Shown: positions 6,802 to 15,747 of the stretch, one piece after another | How positions within the stretch are numbered: the stretch's first letter is position 1 | How the letters are laid out: each line of letters begins with the position of its first letter | Translations under genes and position numbers: made by a program | Notes under the pieces: generated by a model | What the model saw: the letters and a program-made list of their open reading frames with translations, nothing else | Told to the model about the DNA's origin: nothing | The model's database searches: none | Source of the DNA: Litorimonas sp. | Lineage (GTDB): Bacteria; Pseudomonadota; Alphaproteobacteria; Caulobacterales; Maricaulaceae | Assembly: GCA_029936425.1 (NCBI GenBank) | Contig: JAPYSU010000003.1 | Coordinates: 241,902-305,901 of the forward strand | DNA: 64,000 nt | Reading direction: 5' to 3'

Positions 6802-8000
6802 GCCCGAAGCTCTGACACGCTTATGCTGTGCTTGTCCAAATTTAGTTTGATTATTCCAGCCTTTTTTTCCTTGAGAAACCGAAAACAAGCAAACCCCTCC
6901 AAAATTGCTTCTTCCCAAAGCCAGAGCGGCATACTTTCCACCTCATAACCGGCGACGAATTCACGAACTGTTTTGAGCAAATCGAAGGATAATTCCCCAG
7001 GTTTTACATCTTGGAACATGTTCGCGCTTTTCGCGTGATTAAAAATCATGGTTGCCAGCCCTTCTTCAATCAGGATTGCACGAGCACCGTCTTCGGCTTC
7101 ATCAGTCGTTGGATCAGATTTTCGTTTGAGTTTAAAAAGCGCTCTTGTGACTGGAGACCAGCCAAGCTTGGCCGCGTAAGCGTAGTGAAACACATCGTGA
7201 AAACGATAAAAGTCTTCGTCTCGAATGTTGTCGGTAAGTGGGTCACCAATATTGATATCATTACAGGTTTGGAAGACATAACGTTTTCCGCGCTTGATAC
7301 GCTGCTCAACACGTATTTGAAACTTGCGTGGCAAGCGCTCAGTTTTATCCTCATGCTCTGAATCCAAAAGGGACGGATATACTTTCTTGCCATGAGGCCA
7401 GCGGTCAAAGGTTTTGTATAGATTGTCTACAGCTGCGCTTTGAAGATCGATACCGGCTGCACTTGCCGCGCGTAAAAGTGACTTCATGATTGGTATTAAG
7501 TATCCGGTTATCTGTTCGCTACTGTGTTTCTGTCGATTGCGCGCATAGAAGTCTGTCAAATCTCCAACTTCCCCAGCTAGTGAGATTAGCTGTCGAATTA
7601 GGCGAGACATTTCTGTTTTACGTGATCGTGAAAATTGCTGTTGTACATCCGAAAACCGTACTTTGGGTCTTGGCTTTTTGATGTCACGATTGGCGGACAG
7701 AGTAGCAATTTCGGAGAGCCGTATACCACTTAAATGGCAAACCATGGTGTAATACCAGAGAAAGTCACCAAGTTCTTCTTCGACAGCATGATGGTATCGT
7801 GCGCTGGAAATGTCATCGCGTGTTTTCTTTTTTACGACGCTTAAGAGGCTTCCAGCTTCGCCAAAAAAGCCGAGCATAATATTATCAAGCGCAACTTCCG
7901 CCTTGGACGAGTATTGGTTGGTCTGAACTGCTAATGTCTCGTAGTGATCGATAGTTAGGTCATTGATGGAAGGTATGGAAGAATTTTCAAGATATTTCAT
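6798..8000 (-). CDS. MazG-like protein with two MazG-type segments and a distinctive C-terminal domain
   Basis: This 400-residue protein begins with a MazG-type helical segment (GFFGEAG at 44-50 and EEELGDF at 74-80, the usual metal-binding EExxD pattern). A second, weaker segment (LAGEVGDL) follows. The last 180 residues form a separate helical domain rich in His and aromatic residues (RFHDVFHYAYAAKLGW, KRKSDP, IEEGLATMIFNHA). MazG enzymes hydrolyse nucleoside triphosphates to monophosphates. A role in removing non-standard nucleotides, together with the coupled glycosylase-like protein, is plausible but inferred. The gene reads leftward from the 383-bp control region shared with traG. Confidence 0.7.
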   Translation of the reverse strand: MKYLENSSIPSINDLTIDHYETLAVQTNQYSSKAEVALDNIMLGFFGEAGSLLSVVKKKTRDDISSARYHHAVEEELGDFLWYYTMVCHLSGIRLSEIATLSANRDIKKPRPKVRFSDVQQQFSRSRKTEMSRLIRQLISLAGEVGDLTDFYARNRQKHSSEQITGYLIPIMKSLLRAASAAGIDLQSAAVDNLYKTFDRWPHGKKVYPSLLDSEHEDKTERLPRKFQIRVEQRIKRGKRYVFQTCNDINIGDPLTDNIRDEDFYRFHDVFHYAYAAKLGWSPVTRALFKLKRKSDPTTDEAEDGARAILIEEGLATMIFNHAKSANMFQDVKPGELSFDLLKTVREFVAGYEVESMPLWLWEEAILEGFACFRFLKEKKAGIIKLNLDKHSISVSELRA

Positions 8001-8260
8001 TAAAGTCCAACGCTGATTCGACTACCTTAAGAATAGGACTTAAGTAACTACTCGCAATTGAAAACTTGCATAGTCAATTGAACTACTTTGTGATGGAACG
8101 AAGTATGTAAAACTAACTTAGCAGATGTCCGGTTTAAGGATATCTCCTGCGCGAGCCGCCCGAAAAAATCCTTCTTTATAGCTTCATACGTTTGAGAAAG
8201 AGATACTTGTTTGCCTGAGCGCGGCCAATGTGGTGGGTACTTTTGCAAATCTATCATTTT

Positions 8261-8320
8261 CACAGAAACTCACAGAAGTTCATAGAAAGTCATAATAGTT
8301 CACGCGATTTCACTATTTAG
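8261..8320. repeat. Six phased 10-bp direct repeats
   Basis: Read in steps of ten from 8261, every block begins with CA: CACAGAAACT, CACAGAAGTT, CATAGAAAGT, CATAATAGTT, CACGCGATTT, CACTATTTAG. The first three are close copies and the last three decay. A 10-bp pitch places each copy on the same face of the helix, as in binding sites for a cooperatively binding protein or in phased A-tracts. Confidence 0.7.
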
Positions 8321-8351
8321 GAACTAGACCAAAAATCGACATTTCTGACAG

Positions 8352-8381
8352 CCTAAGTCCATCGCAATTGAAGGACTTAGG
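8352..8381 (+). promoter_or_regulatory. Inverted repeat overlapping the traG translation start
   Basis: CCTAAGTCC (8352-8360) and GGACTTAGG (8373-8381) form a perfect 9-bp inverted repeat with a 12-base spacer, ending two bases before the traG ATG at 8384. It could be an operator for a dimeric regulator, or an RNA stem that hides the ribosome site. A related copy lies at 8036-8044. Confidence 0.6.
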
Positions 8382-8383
8382 TA

Positions 8384-10444
8384 ATGTCGCCACAAAATAT
8401 CTTGATTGGACAGATACTCGTTGTTTTCACGACGATCATTCTGACGACATGGTATGCTACCCAGTGGGTGGCGCTTCAGTTTGATTACGATGCTTACTTG
8501 GGAACGGGATTCGCAGAGCTTGGCAATCATAAAATTTATGCGCCTTGGAGCCTGTTCAAATGGTGGTATCAGTTTGATGCCTATGCACCGCACATCTTTT
8601 CCAGAGGGGGACAGATTGCAGCGGGAGGCGGTTTTCTCGGGATTATCTTTGCGGTCATTGGGTCAGTATTGCGTGGACGCTCCGCCAAAGCGCTGAACAC
8701 ATTTGGCTCGTCTCGTTGGGCGAATGACAAGCAAATCAAGAAGGCCGGTCTGTTTGGTGAACGCGGCGTTTTCCTTGGCCGCACCACGCATGACTATATC
8801 CGTCATGACGGCCCGGAGCATGTCATGGCCATTGCGCCGACGCGCTCCGGTAAAGGCGTCGGCCTAGTTGTTCCAACGCTTCTGTCTTGGACAGACAGCG
8901 CCGTTATTCATGACATCAAAGGCGAGAACTGGCAGCTCACTTCCGGCTGGCGCTCAACTTTTTCTCACTGCCTGCTGTTCGATCCAACCAATGCCCAGAG
9001 CGCGAAGTATAATCCGCTTTTAGAAGTCCGTAAGGGCGAGTGCGAAGTGCGCGATGTCCAAAATATTGCCGACATCCTTGTTGATCCCGAAGGGATGCTC
9101 GAGCGCCGCAACCATTGGGAAAAGACCGCGCACAGCCTCTTGGTCGGCGCTATCCTTCATATACTCTACGCAGAGCGCGATAAGACGCTGGCTCGCGTAG
9201 CCTCATTCCTCTCTGACCCGAACCGCTCTTTTGAAAAGACGCTACGGGTTATGATGAAAACCAATCATCTCGGTAACCGGGCAACGGCAAAAGTCCATCC
9301 GGTGGTCGCACAAGCAGCGCGTGAACTCCTTAATAAATCTGAAAACGAGCGCTCAGGTGTTTTATCAACGGCTATGAGCTTTCTCGGTCTTTACCGGGAT
9401 CCCACGGTCGCCGAGGTAACATCAAAATGTGATTGGCGCATCGCCGATCTTATGGCGGCAGACAAACCCGTCTCGCTCTATCTGGTCATTCCGCCATCTG
9501 ACATCTCGCGCACGAAACCGCTGGTTCGTCTTATTCTCAATCAGATTGGCCGCCGCTTGACGGAAGAGCTTGTCGTCAGCGGTGACAAGACGGCTAAGCG
9601 CCAACTCTTGCTTATGCTTGATGAGTTTCCCGCATTGGGTCGTCTTGATTTCTTTGAAAGCTCTTTGGCCTTCATGGCTGGGTATGGATTGCGGGCATTC
9701 CTGATTTCGCAATCGCTCAATCAGATTGAAAAAGCTTACGGCCCTAATAATTCGATCCTCGACAATTGCCATGTAAGGGTTGCCTTTGCGACCAATGATG
9801 AGCGCACGGCCAAGCGTCTGTCTGATGCCATTGGCAGCACGACGGAAATGCGGGCCATGCGAAACTATGCAGGTCATCGCCTGGCCCCTTGGCTTTCCCA
9901 CGTCATGGTCTCTCGGCAAGAAACGGCGCGTCAGCTCATCACGCCGGGCGAGATTATGCAGTTGCCAAGCCATCAACAGCTCATCTTGCTGTCAGGTTTT
10001 TCGCCCATCAAAGCTCAAAAAATTCGCTATTATGCGGACAAGAATTTCACTGGCCGTGTCCAAAACCCTCCGACTCTCTCCCCGAATGGCACAGACGATT
10101 TGCCCCCTTCATCGTCTTGCATGTGGGGTGATGCGACACGGCCGGTGGATGACAGACTCTACACTGAAACAGACAAAGCCGTGCAGGAAAAAATCGCGTC
10201 AGCCTTAAATATAAAGACTGACACTGATGAGGATGAAGATAGCGGCGGCAAAGAGCGAAGCCCTGAACTCAGCGGACACGAGCCCTCGCATTCACCAAAC
10301 AATGCCGGGGAAAAGTCTCGTGATGTCTCTGAAGACGACGACCTCACACCCGCAATCAAACTCGGCGAGTTTGTCAGAGATACCGCCAATCTTGCCCGCG
10401 CCCATGACCTGACCCGCAGCACAGATATAGACCTTGGAATGTAA
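8384..10444 (+). CDS. traG: Type IV coupling protein TraG/VirD4
   Basis: The 686-residue inner-membrane ATPase brings the relaxase-DNA complex to the mating channel. Two N-terminal membrane segments (about residues 8-30 and 78-97) precede Walker A (APTRSGKGVG, 151-160). Walker B is LLLMLDEFPALG near 407, and SQSLNQIEKAYG follows, as is usual for TraG. The last 100 residues are acidic and low in complexity. It starts a collinear operon that runs to 20.7 kb. The start is fixed by the overlapping inverted repeat and the GGA-rich leader. Confidence 0.95.
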   Translation: MSPQNILIGQILVVFTTIILTTWYATQWVALQFDYDAYLGTGFAELGNHKIYAPWSLFKWWYQFDAYAPHIFSRGGQIAAGGGFLGIIFAVIGSVLRGRSAKALNTFGSSRWANDKQIKKAGLFGERGVFLGRTTHDYIRHDGPEHVMAIAPTRSGKGVGLVVPTLLSWTDSAVIHDIKGENWQLTSGWRSTFSHCLLFDPTNAQSAKYNPLLEVRKGECEVRDVQNIADILVDPEGMLERRNHWEKTAHSLLVGAILHILYAERDKTLARVASFLSDPNRSFEKTLRVMMKTNHLGNRATAKVHPVVAQAARELLNKSENERSGVLSTAMSFLGLYRDPTVAEVTSKCDWRIADLMAADKPVSLYLVIPPSDISRTKPLVRLILNQIGRRLTEELVVSGDKTAKRQLLLMLDEFPALGRLDFFESSLAFMAGYGLRAFLISQSLNQIEKAYGPNNSILDNCHVRVAFATNDERTAKRLSDAIGSTTEMRAMRNYAGHRLAPWLSHVMVSRQETARQLITPGEIMQLPSHQQLILLSGFSPIKAQKIRYYADKNFTGRVQNPPTLSPNGTDDLPPSSSCMWGDATRPVDDRLYTETDKAVQEKIASALNIKTDTDEDEDSGGKERSPELSGHEPSHSPNNAGEKSRDVSEDDDLTPAIKLGEFVRDTANLARAHDLTRSTDIDLGM

Positions 10445-10446
10445 CG

Positions 10447-10977
10447 ATGAGCAATGAACTCACAGCCCGCGTTCGCGCGCGTATCACACCGGAGAACGCA
10501 GCCCTTTTAGATGTGCGGGCGCGCGCCTTGGGTAAAACAAAATCCCGCGTCATCAATGATGCTTTGTCATCCTGTTTCACTTTCGAGCATGACGACGCAC
10601 GAGATGCCCGTATCCTCGAAAAGCTGGATATGATGATCCGTCATAATCATCGGCATTCGCGCGATCTCAATCTACATTCTGAGACCTTCGCTCTATTTCT
10701 GCATTTCTACTTCACAATGGCGCCTCAAATATCAAAGGCTGATACCGATGCGCGCGCCGCGCGCGGCGTGGGGCTGATGAATCAATTCGTAGATCAGCTC
10801 GGCGCTAAAATGCGCATGGGCGGCAAGACATTCAAACAAGCTCTGTCTGACGTGCTGGTGTCTGACCAAGAGTTTTTCCGTCTTGATGAAATTCAGCTTC
10901 TCGAAAAATTACAAAAGAAGAAAGCGTCCACACCAAACAAGACCTCAAAAAAGAAGAAGGAGACCGCAGATGTCTAG
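10447..10977 (+). CDS. CopG-like ribbon-helix-helix conjugation protein
   Basis: This 176-residue protein lies two bases after traG and overlaps trbB. Its N-terminus (RVRARITPENAALLDVRARALGKTKSRVINDAL) has the beta-helix-helix layout of CopG/RHH DNA-binding proteins. The remainder is helical with a Lys-rich tail (KKKKASTPNK region). Proteins of this kind sit between traG and trbB in many Trb-type elements. It may be an operon regulator or a relaxosome accessory protein. Confidence 0.75.
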   Translation: MSNELTARVRARITPENAALLDVRARALGKTKSRVINDALSSCFTFEHDDARDARILEKLDMMIRHNHRHSRDLNLHSETFALFLHFYFTMAPQISKADTDARAARGVGLMNQFVDQLGAKMRMGGKTFKQALSDVLVSDQEFFRLDEIQLLEKLQKKKASTPNKTSKKKKETADV

Positions 10978-11980
10978 CCTTCAGTCAGCCGCCACATCAG
11001 ACCGCACGCTTGCAATGCTGCGCACAGCACTCGGGCCTGTCATCACTCAGGCCTTAGATGACCCAAAGGTCGTTGAGATCATGCTCAATCCCGATGGGCG
11101 TTTATGGCTAGATAAATTGGGCGTTGGGCGTTTCGATACAGATAGCGTGTTGACCCCTGATGAGGGCGAGCGCGTCGTGCGCCTCGTCGCCAGTCACATC
11201 AATCAGGACGTGACAACAAAAGCGCCAATTATCAGCGCGGAGCTTCCGGGAAATGGTGAGCGTTTTGAGGGCGTTTTGCCGCCCGTTGTGTCAGCGCCGT
11301 GTTTTTCCATTCGCAAGGGAGCTGTCGCGGTCTTCACGCTGGATGATTATGTCACAGCCGGCAGCCTCACTTACGAGCAATCGGAATCTCTAAAATACGC
11401 GGTCACCTCTCGTCAAAACATCCTCATTGTTGGCGGGACTTCCAGCGGCAAAACCACTTTGGCCAATGCCTTACTGTCGGAAATATCAGACACAGGCGAC
11501 CGCGTTGTCATTCTTGAAGATACGCGCGAGCTTCAATGCGCAGCCAAGGACACAGTAGCGCTTCGCACACACGGCTTGAATGTAACGCTGGCGGATTTGG
11601 TGCGCTCGACCCTGCGACTTCGCCCGGACCGCATCATTGTTGGCGAAGTGCGCGGGCCGGAAGCCCTCCACATGCTTAAGGCTTGGACGACGGGCCATCC
11701 CGGCGGCATTGCGACCGTCCATGCAAATTCTGCAAAAGCGGCCTTGGGCCGGATTGAACAACTGATTTTAGAGGGCGTGGCCATTGTGCCGCGGACTCTA
11801 ATTGCGGAGGCCATCGACGTGATTGTCTTCATTTCCGGACGAGGCTCCAAACGCCGCGTGCAGACAATCGCGCGCCTCATTGATGTGACGGAGAAGGGCT
11901 ATCAGCTCGAACCGCTCACAGCGTCGTCTTCCATTCCTAAACTCACATTTGACGGAGGTAACTCATGTACGGACCACTAA
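10970..11980 (+). CDS. trbB: TrbB, VirB11-type conjugation ATPase
   Basis: I chose ATG 10970, inside the end of the previous gene, giving 336 residues, the usual TrbB length. Walker A is GGTSSGKT (155-162), followed by the Asp box ILEDTREL and the His box GHPGGIATVHANS. The hexameric cytoplasmic ATPase powers assembly of the mating channel. Its 3' end overlaps trbC by 16 bp. Confidence 0.95.
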   Translation: MSSLQSAATSDRTLAMLRTALGPVITQALDDPKVVEIMLNPDGRLWLDKLGVGRFDTDSVLTPDEGERVVRLVASHINQDVTTKAPIISAELPGNGERFEGVLPPVVSAPCFSIRKGAVAVFTLDDYVTAGSLTYEQSESLKYAVTSRQNILIVGGTSSGKTTLANALLSEISDTGDRVVILEDTRELQCAAKDTVALRTHGLNVTLADLVRSTLRLRPDRIIVGEVRGPEALHMLKAWTTGHPGGIATVHANSAKAALGRIEQLILEGVAIVPRTLIAEAIDVIVFISGRGSKRRVQTIARLIDVTEKGYQLEPLTASSSIPKLTFDGGNSCTDH

Positions 11981-12306
11981 CACACGGGACGATAAATCAA
12001 CGGCTAATTTACGGCGCGGCACTCATTGTTTTGATTATGATGCTCATGCCGCAGACGGCTCACGCAGCAGGCTCAGCCATGCCGTGGGAAGGGCCGCTGA
12101 CAAGTATTCTGCAATCTATTGAAGGCCCGGTTGCCAAGATTTTTGGCACAATAGCAATCATTATGACAGGCATTGGCCTAGCCTTTGGTGATGCGGGCGG
12201 CGGCATGCGCAATCTCATCAAAATTGTCTTTGGCCTGTCGATTGCTTTCACGGCGACAAGCTTCTTCCTGTCATTCTTCAGCTTTACAGGCGGCGCGGTC
12301 ATCTAA
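11965..12306 (+). CDS. trbC: TrbC, prepilin (VirB2-like)
   Basis: The 113-residue precursor has a signal segment ending in TAHAAG (cleavage after AHA, about residue 34) and two hydrophobic segments separated by a Gly-rich turn (GDAGGGMRNL). It is the pilus subunit of the mating apparatus. Its stop and the start of trbD share bases (TAATG). Confidence 0.9.
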   Translation: MYGPLTHGTINQRLIYGAALIVLIMMLMPQTAHAAGSAMPWEGPLTSILQSIEGPVAKIFGTIAIIMTGIGLAFGDAGGGMRNLIKIVFGLSIAFTATSFFLSFFSFTGGAVI

Positions 12307-12581
12307 TGGCTGACGCGACCGCATATCAGCTTCCTGAAGGTTTCACCATTCCGGTGCGCCGTTCATTGACCGAGCCCATCCTATTAGGCGGAGTTCCGAG
12401 AACGGCGGCCATCCTCAACGGCACACTTGCGGCGGCTTTGGGCCTTGGCCTCCAGCTCTGGCTACTCGGCATCATCTATTATGTCTGCGCCCATACGCTT
12501 TGCGTCTTCTTCGCCTCGCGTGATCCGCAGTTCATGGAAGTTCTGGTCCGCCACATTAAACACAAAGGGTATCTCGCATGA
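12306..12581 (+). CDS. trbD: TrbD, VirB3-like membrane protein
   Basis: The 91-residue protein carries the family's opening (GFTIPVRRSLTEPILLGGVPR) and a single hydrophobic hairpin (about residues 38-65). VirB3 proteins work with the VirB4 ATPase. It overlaps both neighbours, trbC and trbE. Confidence 0.92.
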   Translation: MADATAYQLPEGFTIPVRRSLTEPILLGGVPRTAAILNGTLAAALGLGLQLWLLGIIYYVCAHTLCVFFASRDPQFMEVLVRHIKHKGYLA

Positions 12582-15037
12582 TGAATTTAAGCGAATATCA
12601 AAAGCGGCCGGATTGCCTGTCGGATTACCTGCCTTGGACGGCTCTGATTGCACCGGGCACAGTGCTCAATAAAGACGGTAGTTTTCAGCGCACGGCAGAG
12701 TTTCGGGGTCCTGACCTTGAAAGCTCGACTGAGGAAGAATTAGTGGCGACCTGTGCGCGCCTTAATAATGCACTTCGCCGTTTCGGCTCAGGCTGGGCGC
12801 TCTATTTTGAAGCCGCCCGTATTCCAGCCCGCAAATATCCTGTGTCTGAATTTATTGATCCTGCTGCTTGGATTGTTGAGCAGGAACGTCGGGGCGAATT
12901 TGAAGAAGAGTCCAGTCAGCGCGATTTATTCGAAAGCGTCTATTACTTGACCTTCCAATTTCTGCCGCCTGCGGACAGATCGAGTAAGGCAGAAAGCTGG
13001 ATTATAGAGACGCCAGCCGATGATAAAAGCGTGTCTGTTCAAGACCATCTTCAAAGCTTCATGTCGGAATGCGACAGATGCTTAGATCTTTTGCAAAGTC
13101 AATTTCCGATGGCGGAGTGGCTGGATGATGATGGGGTGCTGACATATCTGCATTCAACGGTTTCGCCAAAACGTCACCCAATAAAAACGCCTAAAACGCC
13201 TGCCTATCTTGATAGTTTAATTGGCGGGGCCGATCTTGTTGGCGGGCTTGTGCCGCGTCTTGGTGAGCACTCAATTCATACAGTGACGATCCTTGGGTTT
13301 CCGAGCGAGACAACGCCGGGTATCTTGGATGAACTGAACACATTGGGTTTCTCATACCGCTGGATGACGCGCTTTTTGCCGCTCTCCAAAGCCGAAGCCT
13401 CAAAGATCATTACAAAGACCCGGCGGCAATGGTTCGCCAAGCGTAAGTCTGTTGTCGCGCTGCTTAAAGAAGCGCTGATGAATGAGACCACACCGCTTGT
13501 TGATAGCGATGCTGACAATAAAGCGATCGATGCGGATGCCGCCTTGCAAGATCTCGGCGGGGACTATGTGTCCTACGGTTACATGACGACGGCTATATGC
13601 GTGATGGACGAAGACGCGACAGTAGCTGAAGCACGTATTAGAGCGGTTGAGCGCATTATCAACGGACGCGGATTTGTCACCATCCATGAAAAGGTCAATG
13701 CCGTTGACGCTTGGCTTGGGACGCATCCCGGCAATCCATATGCGAATGTGCGGGTCCCGTTAGTTTCGACATTGAACCTCGCCCATATGATGCCGCTCTC
13801 AGCCGTTTGGGCGGGACCTGAAAGCAATGACCATCTTGGCGGTGCGCCGCTCCTATACGCGACAACGGAAGATCATACGCCGTTTCGTCTGGTCACCCAT
13901 CAAGGCGATGTCGGGCATACGCTGGTCGTTGGCCCCACGGGCGCAGGTAAATCAGTCTTACTCAATCTGCTATCCATGCAGTTCAAACGCTACCCGAACG
14001 CGCAGGTTTTCACCTTTGATAAAGGCGCGTCATCACGCGCCATGATTGAAGCGCTTGATGGTGATTTCTATGCTCTGGGCGAAACGAACTCGGGTTTGGT
14101 GTTTCAGCCCCTGCGAGAGATTGATGAGCCCTTAGAGATCGCATGGGCGTCCGAATGGATCAGCGGTCTGCTTACATCTAAAGGCGTCGATGTCACGGCG
14201 GAGATTGAAAATACAGTTTGGACTGCTCTGCAAAGCCTCGCCAGCGCGCCGGAAGAGCAGCGCACGCTCACAGGCCTCTCAGCTCTAATTCAAGATAGCG
14301 ACTTACGTCTGGCGCTAAAGCCGTTCACACTTGAGGGCGCTTACGGTCACATTCTCGACGGCAATAAAGACACCTTGCGCGATAACGCCGTGCAGGCTTT
14401 CGAGATGGAAGAGCTGATGCACTCAAAGGCGCTTGTTGCGCCCGTGCTGACTTATCTCTTTCATAAGCTTGAATCGCGTTTTGACGGTAAACCCACATTC
14501 TTGATACTGGACGAGGCCTGGGTCTTTCTCGATGATCCAATGTTCGCTGACCGTATTCGCGAATGGCTAAAAGTCCTGCGAAAGAAGAACGTCTCCGTTA
14601 TCTTCGCGACGCAATCACTTGCAGATATTGCGAGCAGCCCCATTGCGCCTGCGATTATTGAAAGCTGCCTGTCACGGATATTTCTTCCCAATAACCGCGC
14701 AATGGAGCCGCAGCAAAAAGAAGCTTATGACCGCTTTGGCCTGAATAAGCGGCAGGTTCAAATCATCGCCTCGGCCACGCCCAAGCGGGATTATTACTTT
14801 CAAAGTCACGGCGGCAATCGCCTGTTTGATTTACAGCTTGGCCCGGTCGCGCTCGCCTTTTGCGCGGTGGGTTCAGAGGAAGGCCAAACCCAGATTGACC
14901 GCGTCCTTGAATTAGGCGGCCCCGATAATTTTGCAGCCCATTGGCTGCGCTTCAAGGGCCTGGAATGGGCCGCAGACCTTATGGCTGACCAATTTCATGA
15001 AGAGGAGTATGTCCCATGGCTCGACGTCGCGGAATAA
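12578..15037 (+). CDS. trbE: TrbE, VirB4-type conjugation ATPase
   Basis: The 819-residue ATPase has the CagE/TrbE N-terminal domain and a C-terminal RecA-like domain. Walker A is GPTGAGKS near residue 451, and Walker B is LILDEAWVFLDDP near 642. It energises pilus biogenesis and substrate transfer with TrbB and TraG. Its ATG overlaps the trbD stop, and its end overlaps the trbJ start by 22 bp. Confidence 0.96.
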   Translation: MMNLSEYQKRPDCLSDYLPWTALIAPGTVLNKDGSFQRTAEFRGPDLESSTEEELVATCARLNNALRRFGSGWALYFEAARIPARKYPVSEFIDPAAWIVEQERRGEFEEESSQRDLFESVYYLTFQFLPPADRSSKAESWIIETPADDKSVSVQDHLQSFMSECDRCLDLLQSQFPMAEWLDDDGVLTYLHSTVSPKRHPIKTPKTPAYLDSLIGGADLVGGLVPRLGEHSIHTVTILGFPSETTPGILDELNTLGFSYRWMTRFLPLSKAEASKIITKTRRQWFAKRKSVVALLKEALMNETTPLVDSDADNKAIDADAALQDLGGDYVSYGYMTTAICVMDEDATVAEARIRAVERIINGRGFVTIHEKVNAVDAWLGTHPGNPYANVRVPLVSTLNLAHMMPLSAVWAGPESNDHLGGAPLLYATTEDHTPFRLVTHQGDVGHTLVVGPTGAGKSVLLNLLSMQFKRYPNAQVFTFDKGASSRAMIEALDGDFYALGETNSGLVFQPLREIDEPLEIAWASEWISGLLTSKGVDVTAEIENTVWTALQSLASAPEEQRTLTGLSALIQDSDLRLALKPFTLEGAYGHILDGNKDTLRDNAVQAFEMEELMHSKALVAPVLTYLFHKLESRFDGKPTFLILDEAWVFLDDPMFADRIREWLKVLRKKNVSVIFATQSLADIASSPIAPAIIESCLSRIFLPNNRAMEPQQKEAYDRFGLNKRQVQIIASATPKRDYYFQSHGGNRLFDLQLGPVALAFCAVGSEEGQTQIDRVLELGGPDNFAAHWLRFKGLEWAADLMADQFHEEEYVPWLDVAE

Positions 15038-15747
15038 TCACAATCGCTATCATTGCGGCTATGGGGCTTTCCCATGCGCCCTCAAGTCATGCCCAATTTG
15101 GCGGGGTTGTTTATGACCCGGCAAACTATGTGCAAAATTTCTACACGGCCGTTCGCAGCTACACGCAGATTATTCGCCAAGCGCAACAGCTTCGTAATGA
15201 AGCCAATATGCTGATCAATCAGGCTAAGCATCTCTCCAGACTGGACGTGAACTCTGCCACTGATTTGAACCGCATCTTGAATGAGATAGCCTATTTGAAC
15301 CGGCAAGCAGAAAACGTGGCTTACGATGTAAACCGCACACGCCAGCTTATCAGAGAGCACTTTCCTGAGAGCTATGACGGCATGTCGCAAGATGAACTCA
15401 TGGTGCAAGCCGAAGCGCAGTTTGAAATGTCAGAGCGCGCGCAAAATGACGCCATGCTCATGCAGTCAAAAATGGTTGAAAGCCTCCAAGAAGATCAGGC
15501 CTTGCTCAGTCAGCTTATGAATTCAAGCCACAGCTCGGTGGGCGAGCTGCAAGCCACGCAATCGACAAATCAATTGATGGGCCTACTCGTCAAACAATCA
15601 ATGCAAGCGCAGCAAATGCAAATCACCCAAGCGCGGGCAAACAGTCTTGAAATGTCGCGCCAACTCGCCCTCGAAAAAGAGGCCCGCGCTCGCAGACGGC
15701 TTTTCATGGGTAGCGCAGATAACGCCTATATTGGGGGCACACCGTAA
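15016..15747 (+). CDS. trbJ: TrbJ, VirB5-like periplasmic mating protein
   Basis: The 243-residue protein has a signal peptide (basic start, hydrophobic core, SSHAQF cleavage region near residue 26). A long helical Gln-rich body follows (YTQIIRQAQQLRNEANMLINQAKHL), typical of TrbJ. VirB5 relatives sit at the pilus tip. The cognate entry-exclusion gene trbK, often next to trbJ, was not found; trbL follows at once. Confidence 0.9.
   Translation: MARRRGIITIAIIAAMGLSHAPSSHAQFGGVVYDPANYVQNFYTAVRSYTQIIRQAQQLRNEANMLINQAKHLSRLDVNSATDLNRILNEIAYLNRQAENVAYDVNRTRQLIREHFPESYDGMSQDELMVQAEAQFEMSERAQNDAMLMQSKMVESLQEDQALLSQLMNSSHSSVGELQATQSTNQLMGLLVKQSMQAQQMQITQARANSLEMSRQLALEKEARARRRLFMGSADNAYIGGTP

Larger units (their letters stand above)
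8001..8383. promoter_or_regulatory. Divergent control region between the cargo and traG
   Basis: No convincing gene lies here. The region holds three copies of a GGACTTARG motif: 8036-8044, inverted at 8352-8360, and 8373-8381. It also holds two copies of CGCAATTGAA (8053-8062 and 8363-8372), and phased decamers (8261-8320) described separately. It must contain the promoters for the leftward MazG-like gene and the rightward tra/trb operon. I see no clear -35/-10 pair. Confidence 0.5.

Noticed and set aside
8048..8263. Leftward frame of 71 codons in the traG control region
   Set aside because: It opens with GTG inside the phased repeats, has no good ribosome site and no recognisable domain; probably chance, though a tiny gene cannot be excluded.
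8261..8320. CRISPR array
   Set aside because: The period is only 10 bp with no spacers and no cas genes nearby.
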